64,000 bases of DNA, taken from contig MPNW01000147.1 of NCBI GenBank assembly GCA_011800805.1, positions 195,200 to 259,199 of the forward strand. The letters are read 5' to 3'. Made by a program: the position numbers and the translations under genes. Below are positions 1 through 12,600 of this stretch, piece after piece; position 1 is the stretch's first letter, and every line of letters begins with the position of its first letter. The stretch comes from Hirudo medicinalis (Eukaryota; Annelida; Clitellata; Hirudinida; Hirudinidae). The notes under the pieces are model-generated. The model ran no database searches. It had not been told where the DNA came from and worked only from the letters and a program-made list of their open reading frames with translations.

Positions 1-144
1 AGTAACAGAAATGCTACTAGATGTAACAAAGTATACTTTTTTCTCTCATTGCATAAATAAATCACAAATAATTTGCATTTGCTGGCATAACATTTTAAAA
101 ATTATTCATTAACTATTTTTAATAGATAACAAAATGAGCAAAAC

Positions 145-1234
145 CTTCTGAGCAAAAAACACAGCCTTGTGGGCCTTGTTGCAGGAGATGCAGTAATAGC
201 CATTTATAATCCATGGTATGACCACATTCTCTGGAAAATACTCAGCCTTTGCAGCCAGTCTGAAAATTTGTGAATAACTTCTTCCTAAATGTATTCTATC
301 AACTAAGAGAGGAATTGCTCTCACTTTTCGAGAAGTCCACTCCTGCCCTGCTCTTGGTAAAGGATGTAAGCATATACATCCATCTTCTTGTAATAAAGTG
401 GATTGATCTCTCGTACCTAGAAGTTATGGCATGTTTATTTATTAATTTTGTTTGTTCAAACACAATTTCCATCATTTTTGAAAAATACATTTTCTCATGG
501 CCACTGAATTTCAATAAAGTTATTCAGGCATATCATTGTATGTTTTTCCACATGGAAATCTAAGAAGTGTTTTGCATGAATTACTCACCCACTTGAAAAT
601 ACCAAGAGCCTTGGAATAATCCCCACTGAGAAAATACAACTCTCCAGTCTGTGCCAAGATATCAAGGTTTGGACTCATTTCCAAGCCCTCCAGTGTCTGG
701 GCTGCTGCTTTGAAATCTCTCATTTGTGCCAAGCTTTGTGCTTTGACCCAATTTGTGAGCCTAAATAATGTACATACAATATTATATTACTTTAAAGCTT
801 TAAATTCTCAAAAAATTCTATGTAATATTGTGAAATATGCAAACAAATAATTATGAAATGTAGTAATGAAATGATATAGCCATCACTGAGTAATAATAAC
901 TCTGCATGATTAAATTAACAAGGTCATTATGAACCAACCAATCAAAAGATTCTGAGGTGTGCAAGGGCAGGGACGAAGTGACAAGTTGAAGAACTTCGTC
1001 AGTCCTCACACCCAATGAGATGAGGCCTTGAATTGCTGTCAGTGACATCGGGTTTTCTCTTTAGAATATTAATCAGATCTCATCAGCATCACCAATGTCA
1101 CTTGAAGAATCGTTACTATTTTTATTCAGTTATGATATTTAGATGGCAGTTTATTCATCCATTAGCTTGTTATTCACTCTAACATTGATGCTTTTATTTA
1201 CATAATATCTAATTAATTATTCAAGTGCACAACT

Positions 1235-1268
<34 letters not shown>

Positions 1269-2954
1269 ATGTCTGAATATTGATTTCAAACCTGAGAACT
1301 TCCTTATATGCAGAAATAGCTGCTCTGTTTTCCTTCCCTAACTTCTGGAGTAGAGTGGCATATGCTAGAAAGATCTTCCCTGTCATTTGCTTTGGTTGGA
1401 TGCTTTCTAACTAATAAAACAATCAATATTTGCCCTCCATAAAACTGATTTATAAAGCCATAACACAATAACAATGCATCTTGACTTTATTAAAATGTGG
1501 CCATTAGTTGCATAATTTTCTGCTTAAATGCTTAAATTTAGGAATTAATTTGCAAAGTGATTCATGTAATGTCTTTAAATACACAAATTTAAAATGTAAT
1601 AAAATGTCAAAATGCTAACAATGGTTAGGGCTTCCTCCAGCATGTTAAGCTTCATGAAGCATTCATAGTTCTGGAATCTGATATCAGTTTCATTTGGCAA
1701 CTCCTGTCAATGAGTGGCTACTCAAGTAATGACCACCACTAGTATTCAGATTGTATAATTAAATCAATTCGGCATGCTAGTTAGTTCAGACGGTCGTGTT
1801 CCTGTGAACTTAAAAGCGACGGTCGTTTCGAGCCGTGCTCGCAACCCGGCTTGGACCGCCACAAACTGCCCCCAGGATGCGGCACTACATATATTTGGTC
1901 TGAGTGCCCCTGATGCTCATGGTTACGGTGCTTTATAAATACACTCATTATTATTATCATCAATAATAACAAAGTTATCTAATTTTAATAATTTAATAAC
2001 AACCGAATTCTTTTTGCCTCTTCCTTTGATGAGGGTCTTCATCTGTAATGCCGCCTTGTATGCTTGCTAAAAATAAATAGGTGGTTACAAAAACAATGAA
2101 AGATATTCTGAGTAGTAAAGTTGTTAATGAATGTAGAAACAATTACTTACTAAATAGTAATAGTCCTATTCAGCATATAATAAAAATGATTGTGACATAA
2201 ATACATCATAATTTATTCAAATAATAATACTGTCACATCTTCATCCAGCACACACAAAATAGAAAATAAATGCACTCACAGAAGCAGCATGAAACTCTCC
2301 TGTGTAGAAAAATGCATCTCCTTGGAAACAAAATATTTGATACTTTGCAGGGAATCCAAACTGTTCAGGATTTTTTTGCAAAAATGATATGGCAAGACTA
2401 GACTGAAATAATGAATGATTATAATAAATATTTCCTCTACAAAGTAACAGGCCCAACATACAAAAAGATTAAGCGCATAAAATTTAGGGATGATACATCT
2501 TATTTTGATTTATTGTGAGGAATCCTTATTCGTTCATGCCATAATTCCACTCAAACATATTTTCCTCCCCATTCTTATAGTGAGACTGCTTAATAGTTTG
2601 TAAACTTACAAACTTACTTAACATTTGTTCTAAGAAACTGAATAAGTTATAAACTTAAATGTGATGAGGAAAAAACTTAAATAAATTAACAAAAGTTCAT
2701 AATGCTTCTAACTAATTTATAAGATCTTCATGACAAAGTATTATTGATTCTTCTTTAAAAATGTAATTCTAAAACCTTACAGACATCCTTAAATGGTATA
2801 AATCTCGGTATTATTGTGTCTAGTTTCTATAACATCACCCATCTTTCCTAGCTCGAGACATTTCATGTGATGACAAAAACATTGAAAACGTTACCAAGAT
2901 CTTGACATCTTCGTGCATTCCGGATTCATGAAGTCTTTGCAGCTGGTCAAGCAT
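145..2954 (-). CDS. ANAPC7: Anaphase-promoting complex subunit 7 (APC7), N-terminal part, gene runs off the left edge
   Basis: APC7 is a TPR scaffold subunit of the APC/C, the nuclear ubiquitin ligase that triggers anaphase and mitotic exit. Nine exons read right to left with matching phases: 2895-2954, 2280-2402, 2004-2066, 1620-1703, 1292-1410, 939-1058, 589-760, 325-416, 145-259. They encode about 316 residues, just over half of the vertebrate protein (565-599 residues). Start MLDQLQRLHESGMHEDVKIL aligns with the human N-terminus and was chosen for that reason, although the frame stays open upstream. Later blocks (PEQFGFPAKYQIF, ISAYKEVL, FDWLTNWVKAQ, MDVYAYILYQEQ) follow the human order of TPR helices. 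The exon at 145-259 ends in phase 0 at a good donor, so the rest lies left of position 145. Intron 3 (1704-2003) holds a SINE. Identity is confident; exon edges are hand-made. Confidence 0.9.
1233..1266. repeat. ATT microsatellite
   Basis: About eleven tandem ATT units in an ANAPC7 intron. It is one of many ATT tracts in the window and has no apparent function. Confidence 0.9.
1775..1945 (+). mobile_element. tRNA-derived SINE, copy 1, in an ANAPC7 intron
   Basis: A box A-like TAGTTCAGACGG (about 1784) is followed about 50 bases later by a box B-like stretch (GTGCTCGCAACCC, about 1838). The body ends in GTGCTTTATAAATAC and runs into an ATT-rich tail. The same layout and similar sequence recur at 22680 and 49930, so I call a dispersed SINE family transcribed by RNA polymerase III. 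This copy is diverged. Confidence 0.7.
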
Positions 2955-3865
2955 CTTTTTAGTTCCAGAGTCCTGAATAGTATAAACAATCCAGTTTTCA
3001 CGCATAAACAAAACAAACGATGTACGCAAAAATCTATGTCTTAATTGCCACCCAATTCTCTTATGAAACCATTGACTTAATCTTTCAGAATTTTTGCTAT
3101 ATTTGATTTTTTGAGTTTTAAACTTCTAAAGGCACTTTTTCGAAAAGCGAGTCAGCCAATCAGAAAGCACATGATTATTAAAGAGCTAAAATTACTCAGA
3201 TTTATAAAATAAAAAGGTACCATAAATTTTAATAAATAAAGATCTTAAATAAATACTCAACAAAAATTAGTTAAATGTAGAGGGAAAGCTCCATGAGCAT
3301 GAAAAGCCCTGGTTTTGAAGCTACTTATTATTCATTAGGGGATGAGCTACGCTTGTAAAAAAATTTTTTTTTTAAATACTGAACTACCGGTGTATGGCGT
3401 TGGTTGTATGATGAAGTAAAACTGTCTTTGTCGGAAAGGAGTAAAACGTGATCGAATGATATTGAACATCAGCTTTTCCTGACCTTCTTCCCACTAAATT
3501 AGCTGATGACATTTCCTCAGTCTCTTACCTCCACCCACCAAATTATATACAACCTTCAATACTGGATTGCCAGCTACACCAGCAGTGGAGAAATTATTCT
3601 CATTGGGTTGAATTGTCAGAATTAAAAAAAATTTCATTAGAAATTACAGCACATCACTTTTTGTGACAAGACATAGCTTCTCTAATTAATTAATTTTAAC
3701 TTAATTTAATTTCATTTCATTTCAAAGACAGCAGTCTGCAAAGCAAACTCGCGCACGATCGCAAATCAGCGAAAGATTTATTTCTTGCGCGAGGGCTTCG
3801 CACACCTCTGCAGAAAGAGATGTCAAACTCCCAGGCGAGACATTCTTGCAGAGGCAAACGATTGG
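2955..3865. other. Spacer upstream of ANAPC7 with repeat remnants
   Basis: No coding exon is recognised. AT-rich sequence gives way near 3720 to GC-richer, repeat-like sequence that runs into the assembly gap. Positions 3306-3329 are the arm of an inverted repeat described separately. The ANAPC7 promoter must lie here, but I see no clear core element. Confidence 0.6.
3306..3329. repeat. Left arm of a 24-bp inverted repeat (partner 5057-5080)
   Basis: These 24 bases are the exact reverse complement of 5057-5080. Similarity continues weakly a further ten bases on one side. The two arms bracket the assembly gap and the retroelement debris, which suggests both belong to copies of one repeat in opposite orientation. 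Confidence 0.8.
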
Positions 3866-4776
3866 NNNNNNNNNNNNNNNNNNNNNNNNNNNNNNNNNNN
3901 NNNNNNNNNNNNNNNNNNNNNNNNNNNNNNNNNNNNNNNNNNNNNNNNNNNNNNNNNNNNNNNNNNNNNNNNNNNNNNNNNNNNNNNNNNNNNNNNNNNN
4001 NNNNNNNNNNNNNNNNNNNNNNNNNNNNNNNNNNNNNNNNNNNNNNNNNNNNNNNNNNNNNNNNNNNNNNNNNNNNNNNNNNNNNNNNNNNNNNNNNNNN
4101 NNNNNNNNNNNNNNNNNNNNNNNNNNNNNNNNNNNNNNNNNNNNNNNNNNNNNNNNNNNNNNNNNNNNNNNNNNNNNNNNNNNNNNNNNNNNNNNNNNNN
4201 NNNNNNNNNNNNNNNNNNNNNNNNNNNNNNNNNNNNNNNNNNNNNNNNNNNNNNNNNNNNNNNNNNNNNNNNNNNNNNNNNNNNNNNNNNNNNNNNNNNN
4301 NNNNNNNNNNNNNNNNNNNNNNNNNNNNNNNNNNNNNNNNNNNNNNNNNNNNNNNNNNNNNNNNNNNNNNNNNNNNNNNNNNNNNNNNNNNNNNNNNNNN
4401 NNNNNNNNNNNNNNNNNNNNNNNNNNNNNNNNNNNNNNNNNNNNNNNNNNNNNNNNNNNNNNNNNNNNNNNNNNNNNNNNNNNNNNNNNNNNNNNNNNNN
4501 NNNNNNNNNNNNNNNNNNNNNNNNNNNNNNNNNNNNNNNNNNNNNNNNNNNNNNNNNNNNNNNNNNNNNNNNNNNNNNNNNNNNNNNNNNNNNNNNNNNN
4601 NNNNNNNNNNNNNNNNNNNNNNNNNNNNNNNNNNNNNNNNNNNNNNNNNNNNNNNNNNNNNNNNNNNNNNNNNNNNNNNNNNNNNNNNNNNNNNNNNNNN
4701 NNNNNNNNNNNNNNNNNNNNNNNNNNNNNNNNNNNNNNNNNNNNNNNNNNNNNNNNNNNNNNNNNNNNNNNNNNNN
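3866..4776. other. Assembly gap of 911 Ns
   Basis: The run of N is flanked on both sides by GC-rich repeat-like sequence, so the gap probably reflects collapsed transposon copies. Long open frames spanning it are artefacts of N translation. Confidence 0.99.
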
Positions 4777-4884
4777 CGACATGAAGAAGCCATTGAGAGC
4801 TTTCGGAAGTCGCTCCAGTCCAGGCAGCAGTGACCGGCATAAGAAGGCCAAAGAGAGCCTCTCATAGCCGGCGGTAAGCGTTGG

Positions 4885-5053
4885 GTTCCGAAGGATAATA
4901 AACATCCGGCAGGGACATCCGGCTGATCACCAGATGCGGCCCGCCCCCCGAAAACGTCAGGAGATTCAAAGGGCCGAAACGTTTGAAGACGGGGGAACCT
5001 CCTCTGAGGATCCCTGTCGGAGCTCCAAGGCGGAGTATTAAGAAACTCTCCTC
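4885..5053 (+). mobile_element. Repeat-element terminus related to the insertion at 58510-58672
   Basis: About 150 bases here align with the right end of the element inside the DSCAM intron. Shared landmarks, in the same order, are a C-run followed by GARAACGT, AGGAG, GGGCCGAAACGTT, CCTCTGA-GAT, CCCTGTCGG, GCTCC and a terminal CCTCATG. This defines a dispersed family in this genome. Its class is unresolved; it lies beside non-LTR retrotransposon pieces. Confidence 0.65.
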
Positions 5054-5127
5054 ATGAATAAGTAGCTTCAAAACCAGGGCAACGGCCTTCAGCCACAGAC
5101 CTGGGGTACTATAAATGTCGGTCGACT

Positions 5128-5319
5128 AGGGCTTTCTGCAAACTCCTTGAGAGAGTGGTCGCTGGCAGACTCAGATGGTTTCTGGGGAGCTGGAATATCC
5201 TAAATCCTTTTCAAGATGGATTCAGAAAAGGTAGAGGATGCTCAAGTCATAGCAGCATCAGCTCCACGGAACTAGCAGCCAACGAGAGTTGCCTGCTGCA
5301 CGTGAAGGAATCCTACTAG
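5128..5319 (+). mobile_element. Non-LTR retrotransposon reverse transcriptase fragment (N-terminal RT motifs)
   Basis: One open frame reads LLERVVAGRLRWFLG then NPFQDGFRKGRGCSSH, matching the early RT region of Jockey/CR1-type LINEs (L-E-x-V-x-x-R-L and Q-x-G-F-R-x-G-R-x-S). It ends at a stop at 5317-5319. The catalytic YxDD part is absent, so this is a dead fragment. Confidence 0.8.
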
Positions 5320-5949
5320 GAGGAGACCCTCAACATGGACGTGCACCTGAACTCTTTTCCAAATCGGTCTTCATCTGCTCAAACCTGATCCAGCCAGTAC
5401 AAGCTGTCCGCGACCTTGGGATCTGGCTAGACTCAGACTGTTCCATGACCACTCATATCAACAAAACAACTCGTTCCTGCTATGCATCTCTCAGGGAAAT
5501 TCTTAGCATCGCTGCTCCACTCCCATTTAATGCGCGGAAGCTTCTCATTATGTCTTTTATCCTATCAAAGATTGATTATGGCAATTCAACGCTGGTCGGT
5601 CTACCTGCCTACCATCTCGAGCAACTTCAGCGTATCATCGACGCAGTTGCTAAAATCATAAACAACAAAAGAAAACATGACCATATCACTCCTCTTCTCC
5701 ATGATCTTCACTGGCTACGCATTTGCTAGAGAATTGACTACAAAATCTCTTCACTCGTTTTCCAGTCTCTCCTGGGTCATGCACCGTCATACCTGCCTTT
5801 CACTCGCACTGCACAAAATCCTGCTAGGCGCGGGCTCAGACCAGCAGCCAGGGGCTCCCTCGTCAAATCATCTACTCGACGAGCGATGGTGGATGGCAGG
5901 TATACAGATCTGGAATAGACTTCCCCCCTTGATTACCAACACAAAATAA
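5320..5949 (+). mobile_element. CR1/L2-like LINE ORF2 C-terminal fragment, broken
   Basis: The frame reads DLGIWLDSDCSMTTHI, then SKIDYGNSTLVGLP, HDHITPLLHDLHWL and, after an in-frame stop at 5727-5729, RIDYKISSLVFQSLLG. This is the usual tail of CR1/L2-family ORF2 after the RT domain. The piece ends in a shifted frame with IWNRLPPLI. It does not join directly to the RT fragment at 5128, so it is a rearranged or internally deleted copy. Confidence 0.85.
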
Positions 5950-6645
5950 ATCCAGTGGAGTTAAGTTCCATGCCTAGCAATACTGCTGGTGTGGAGCTAA
6001 TATACCAGTGGATTTATAAAAACCACCGAAATCTGATATGACCATCTAACACACATTATGAAGTTTTGTTTGTTGTTCTTTTTGTTTTATTTTTGTTGTC
6101 TTCGTTGCTGTGCTATTCATCAAGTTATGCTGAGGACATTAATAAAATATGTATTAGTATTTTATAGGACTTATTTTCGGGCTAGGGTTTATATTACGAG
6201 CACCTTTAAATATTACGTTAGGGTTCATTTTCGGTGAAGCACGCAGAATGTTTCAATATTTCTTAACACAGAATCATGCTTATGCTCCCTCGAAATGCTT
6301 ATCGGAATAATCTTAGAATAGCTTCTTTGATTGAAAATCTAAACAAATTTAGAAAAAAATGCAAAGAGCCACATAAATTGTGAGCAAAAAGAGTTTCAAA
6401 GAAAAATTCTTTTTGAAGTTTAATTACGTATAGCGTTAAGGTCGAGGTAAATGTCACTAATAAAATCTAGTTAATTATCCTTATTGGATATACAATATTT
6501 GCAGTTTGAATACATATACCAGCTTTTGCATGCTTTACAATTTATGCTCATCCATATTTAAATTAACAGGAGCTCTGCGACCAACCAAAACATCAAATAT
6601 GTAAACATAAGTTTTATAACTTACTGTCAACTTTTAGCGAGATTG
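5950..6645. other. Spacer upstream of RPS6KC1
   Basis: AT-rich with no exon recognised. At about 6167-6233 there is a diverged short-period repeat built on GGACTTATTTTCGG and TAGGGTTTATATTA-like units, of a kind seen in dispersed animal repeats. The RPS6KC1 5' UTR and promoter should lie at the right end. Confidence 0.5.
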
Positions 6646-9600
6646 ATGATCATGAGCTCCAAATATTCTGATGAGAGTCGTATTATAAGATGTTACAGTG
6701 TAACCGACCCGACCCTTCATCCAAGAGGACACACTATCTACAAAGTTGTGGAGAAAGTGGGCGTTGTTGTCAATATAGCTATGCTTCTGTTGATTTAAGA
6801 TTGCATTATTGAAGGTAAATTGCTTATGGTGACTGCTACCTCTGGATGATGTAAAATATGCAGCAGTGCCATTTGCGTGTGAAATTCAATAAATTGATTT
6901 TGTTAGTGTAAATGTTAATGTGTGGATTTCACTACCATTCTTTATGTTGCAGAAGCTAGATGTTGAAGCTTTTGATGAAGCAGTTCAAGAGGTGATTCTG
7001 TTGCTTCTTGTTATTGGTACAGGGTTTTTATTGACAAGAATATCTAAAAGGGTGACTTTTATAGATGTATGTGGTTTTAATAAGCCAAATGCTTTTTTTA
7101 AAGTCAGTATCATGGAAAAGATACAATGAGTTCTATAGGTTGTACATGTCTCTGTCCTCTCTTCATGCCTCACTCCACAGAAAGGAAGAATTTCCTGATT
7201 TTCCAAAGCCTCAGATGTTTCGTAAGTTTTGAAAAGTTTATTTTTAACCTTTAAAAATTAAGAAGAAGGAGCTGGTATGTTTGTATTTGTATATTATTAT
7301 ATCCATTAATTGTTTGTTACAGGCAGATTTGATGCAGGTGTCATCAAAGATCGTATGCAGAGTGCGCAAGACCTCCTGAATTTCATTGGTCAGCGAAAAT
7401 ATCTTATCGAGAGCAGAGCCTTCAAAGATTTTTTTCAAGTTTGGGTTTATTTTCACTATAAATGTTTGCATGGATCAAATAACATTTTAAAGGAAAACCA
7501 TTAATGTTACCCATTCATTGGATCTTCCACCTGACAATCTGTCAACAAATAAACATCTGGAAACTTTAAATTATTTAAATGGAGAATTTCTTATTCAACA
7601 ATCTAAAAATCGTTAATATGGCAGCAAAGGAATGGTTGGAATAACTATGATTTTGTTTATTAGGACTTGGAATTACTGAACCCCACTGTTGATGCTTCAA
7701 TCTTGCAGCCCTCAAGGGTGGGTTCTGCTGATGAAACAGCATGCAAATCAGTCATTTCTAGCAATGTGGATGGCAGGTTTGATTATTGAAATGTCTTATG
7801 ATTTGATTGCTATTTAATGATCTCTTATTAGGTGATTAGTTGTTTATACAATTAATTTATTGTTGCCAGAATTTAATGTTTGTGATTACAAAGGAGAATA
7901 GGCAACTTTTCAAAAGATTTTTAATAAAGCTGGTTAATTAAAGTACTTAGCAATTAGAGCCCACTTTCAAGAGTTCTGAGAAGTTTTTAATTGAAAGCAA
8001 AAGTTAATGAACAGACGGATCTAATTATTAACAATCATTAATTCATTGTTTCAAAGATTGACTGCATATTGATTCAAGGTCGATGTTTTAAAAACATTTT
8101 CTAACATTTAGAGCAATGAATTTTAATGTTTAATTAGCATATTTACTTAGTATTACTTGGAAATGTTTTTATAGCATTTATATTACAAATGTGTAATTTA
8201 TGTGTCATTTGCACGATACTTAAAGAATCCACAGACAATCCGAGATTACTGATGATTACACAGAAGATGACGAGGACTTTGAGGATGAATCATCTTACAC
8301 AGAAGATGATGACTTTGATGATTATGATGATGGTGACAGTGAGATATTTGGGCCAAGTTATGACACATATTCAGCTCAAGTTGCACAGTCTGATGAGACT
8401 CAGTCCCTTGATTCTTTGATTGACGAGCATTGCATGTCTCAAAGTCTGCACCTGGATTTGTTCAGGAACCATGCTCCGCCTCAACATTGGGATACCTCAG
8501 AGGGACATTTTCAGAATAAACCTTTCACATGCGGTGATGGTGATGATAATGATGACAACCTTCAAGAGGATGCTTTGAAGCCTCAAGAAAACCTTGCTGA
8601 AGGTAAATAGTCCAAATCATCTCAGTTTTGAGATGTTTACAGACTTTAATCAAATAAATAAATAAATGCTGAAGGCAAATATATTTAATGTCTATTTTTT
8701 GATCTCTCAAAAATTATTTTAATGTATTTTATTAAGAAACAGTGTCAATGGAATTTATTTCCTTCTTAGTCATTTAGATTAGTAATTAGCCCCTGGTAAT
8801 ATTCATTAATTGGATCATTAATTATTTATTTCAGTTGAAAGTGAGGAGGACCTGACATTTGATTTTTCTAAGAAGGATGATGGATCAGTGAAGAGAAGTT
8901 TCTTGAGGAAATCTTTCTTCCCTGTGCAGGCTATCTGGAAAACTGGAAAGAACCTCAAGCACCTTCTCTCAGCATCCTTTCATGGGAGCCTCCCCTCTCC
9001 CTCCAAGGAGGTGAAATTATTTGTTGATTGCGATGTGGCTTTGTTGGCTTGTTTATGAAGGATTTTTGGTAATGATCCAAGGAAGTGGAGTTTTATGAGC
9101 AACAGATTGATAAATTTGTTTAAGTTGTCATGAGGCAAGTTTTGCGTTCTCGTTGAAGAAACCTGCTTTATCTTTATTTCTGAACTTGTTTAAAACTCAA
9201 CAATTAGTGATTATATTTGGACAAATATGGATTTTATTGGCAACAGTACAGTCTTGGTAAAATAAGATGCATAAAAGTTGGTTAGATGGGTTGTAGTTTT
9301 AAAAAAGTAGCCTAGCTAAACATCCTGGCAAAATGCAGACTTTTTTGACATCGTTGCACATGCGCGAGAACTTGCTGACTTCAAAGCGGTCCGCGAAACA
9401 AATTAAGCTGAAATGTTTGGTTAAGCACATGTTTTACTCAGGTCTAGAAGTGCTAAATGTTTTTATTTTATGTTTTTATTTCGCTATTTGTACAGTAATA
9501 TTCTTTGTTATTAGTTCTTTTGTTTACGCTATTCGAACTGACGATATTAGAAGATAAACAAACGAATTGTGTTATTCTTTTAAAATATCGATCGAGTAAT

Positions 9601-12600
9601 CGATAATTATACAAAAATATATGTATCCACATTTAAGTTGAGAAGAAATGGACAACGCGCAAGTTGAGGTTAACCTCTGCAATAGCTTATCTGACATTTT
9701 AAACAAAGGAAAACTGATATAATATATGATTAGTTTAGTTTTCGAAACGTTTATTAACCATGTTGGTGCTGGTCAATAATTATTAATCTAATTAGATGCC
9801 GAGAATATTAGTTTGTTTGGTTTGAATTAAGACTTGCAATTGACAAAGAATGTGGATCACAGTTGTGAATCTTTAGACTAAATGCACTATTTCCTTCTGA
9901 CAAGTGAGATATTTTTGAAGGATTGCTAAATCTTAGTTATTTGTTATAATGTCGATATAGTGTTTGTGGTGCAAATAGATTAATGATTCTGTTCCATAAA
10001 AACAATAAAATAAGGCTATAATTTGCTGACTTTTACAAGTCTTGATTTTATTGCTACATCACTGCTGCAGAATTTGTGGTTGCAATATTTCACCAAAGAA
10101 ACCCTGTAACATCACCATTGTCCAGCTAAGTCAATTTAAGCTCATTTGTTCCTGATTTCTTCTTTTACAGGAATCAAAACAAGTGGCAAAGAGGAAGATG
10201 ATGCAGATTTTGAGTACACGGTCTTACATTGTTGAGGCTGCTCACTGCATCAAAGAGGCAAAGTTGAAAGAGAACAGCGGACAGTTTGGAGATGCTTTTG
10301 ACCTCTACAAGAGTGCAATTGGCACCATGTTGAATGGAGTGCAAAGTAGATTCATCACAATATAGAATTATAGCTTAATGATTAATGTATTGCTTGTTTG
10401 CTAATTTAGCCATTTGCTTTGAAGCAATCTAATGAATGTGTAAAAGTGAATTTCAAAAGTACTTGAACAAAGTAATGTAATTTCTCAGGTGATACCAACA
10501 CAGAATGTGTTGAATTTGTCAGATCCAAAATATCAAGATATTTGACTAAGGCTGAAGAGCTGTACAAAGTACATCTCCAATGTCACGAGCCATACCTCTT
10601 TAAGGTGATGCATTTCAATTATTCACCATGATAAGGTGGCAATCAACCTCACGAATGAAATTGTTATTGTTGAATGGCCTCATCATAAATAAAATGCAAA
10701 CGTTTGTTATTCTAACTTAGCTTAAAACAACATCTTTAGCCCAGCAACACCAACAGATATTGTCGGGACATCTCCCTTCTCGGAGGCTCTTCAGATGACC
10801 TTGGGAAGTTCAAGGTCATTGGAGTTATGAATAAAGTCATGCTTGTTGTTGATGGGTCATCAGCCAAGAGTGACACCTATGTGCTGAAGGTGGTTCTTGT
10901 TATTCTTATTCAGCTAATTATTTAATCATGCAATTGTAAAATAATGATCGACAGTATGTTATAAGGAAGTCGATATCAGGAGGTTACAATGTTAGAGGAA
11001 CACAAATATAAATAGAGATAGAATGATTGTTTCAGTGATTTCTATCTTTTCGTTCTCAAGCTGTATTTTTTCACTCTTTTGCCATTTGGTTTTCCAATCT
11101 TTACTAGTTGTTAGATTCAAAATGTGTTCCGTGTCATGGAGACTTGATCTCCTAATAGGATTGGATAATTAAATTTAAACTACCCCACATGTGGGATGCA
11201 CTATTTTTCAAAAAATTTAGGGTCTAGAAACTTGGTGCATCTTATACAGTGGTTGTAGATTTAACTTAATGCAATGTAAATGTAATAGTGGAAGTGATGT
11301 TTTTTTTTGTCAAAATTTTGGTTTCCAAAATCGAGATGAGTCTTGTACTTGGAAAATATGGTAGTTATGTCAGGGCTTTGTAACCTTACCTTGCTTACTG
11401 AAATAATATGATTGCATTGCTTAATCATAACCCTATTCCTGTTTTATGCAGGTATATCCTAAAACATCACTTCCGACAAGAAATCAGACGAACATTGTTC
11501 CAACTTGCATTCCATTCATGCTTGGACTCATCAGATTTTATGAAACTGAAACAGCCATTTATGCTTTGCTTCCACACATCGCCACAGGGACCCTGTGGAA
11601 TCATGTGGCAGGATATATGCAACATTCATTAATGTCAGATTCAACTCCTGATGTTTTTGAGGATGCTCAGAATCAGGTGCCAAGTGAGCCAATTTCAAAT
11701 AAAGAACCAACATCTAAATCATCAGAATATTCAAATGTTGAACCATCTCAAAACATAAATTCAAGTTTAGTGCAGCACAAAGAAAAAAGTTCTGTTGATC
11801 AATCCAAAGAAACTGCCCAAGCTGCATATATTGAAAGTTCTGATATGACTTTTGAATCTAATACAAATTTTCTGGATATCAGATCTTCAGAAAGTTTTTG
11901 CAAAGAAAAGACTCCTGAGCCAAATCATTCAGGGTCTTCATCAGATGGAATTCTGAATACCTCTGATTGTGATTTCCATGAGATTCTCCAGAAGAACACT
12001 AACCAATGTATCAGCATGTTCAGCATAAACAGCTCTGAAGGGGATGCAACACCTGTTCTTCACAGCAATCAAATACCTGACCAGATCTTGTTTTCCTCGG
12101 AATTTGAAACTCCTCTTGCCATTGGTAACAAAATTCCAGAAGTGAATCCTCTTCGAGAGAGTTTGATGGACAGAGAATTTTATGGAAATAATCAAATAAA
12201 CTTTAATTGTGTTTCTAATAACACTTTAACTCCAGATCTGAAGCTCAAAGAGAATGACCCAAAGTCGGTTGTGAAAAGGCTCACAATAGGCTTATCTTCA
12301 TCATGTTCTGAGATTTCCAAGAAAAATGTTTATGAAAGTTCAAGGGTGAGAACATCTTCCTCAACTTTCGAGGAGTTGGATTTGTCAGGATGTTGCAGAG
12401 TGCAGGCATCAAATATTGAGGAAATCAAAAGGAGAAATGTAGTTTTGCTGCCTGAGAAGTTTGTGAAGTTGTGGGCAGCAGAGATTGTTCTGGCCATTTC
12501 CTGTCTCCATGAATGTGGCATTATTTGCAGGTGTTTGGAAGAATTGCATTTTCATTTGTAGACAAACTAACTGATGTCACTGACTTATTATGAAAAACTA

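Noticed and set aside
3717..4905. Long open frames of more than 300 codons across this region
   Set aside because: They consist almost wholly of translated N; only short repeat-derived ends are real sequence.
4985..5030. Hammerhead ribozyme in the repeat end shared with 58570-58650 (CTGA-GA, GAAAC, GTC present)
   Set aside because: The core blocks occur in an order and at a spacing that leave no room for the required stems; only short-motif coincidence remains.
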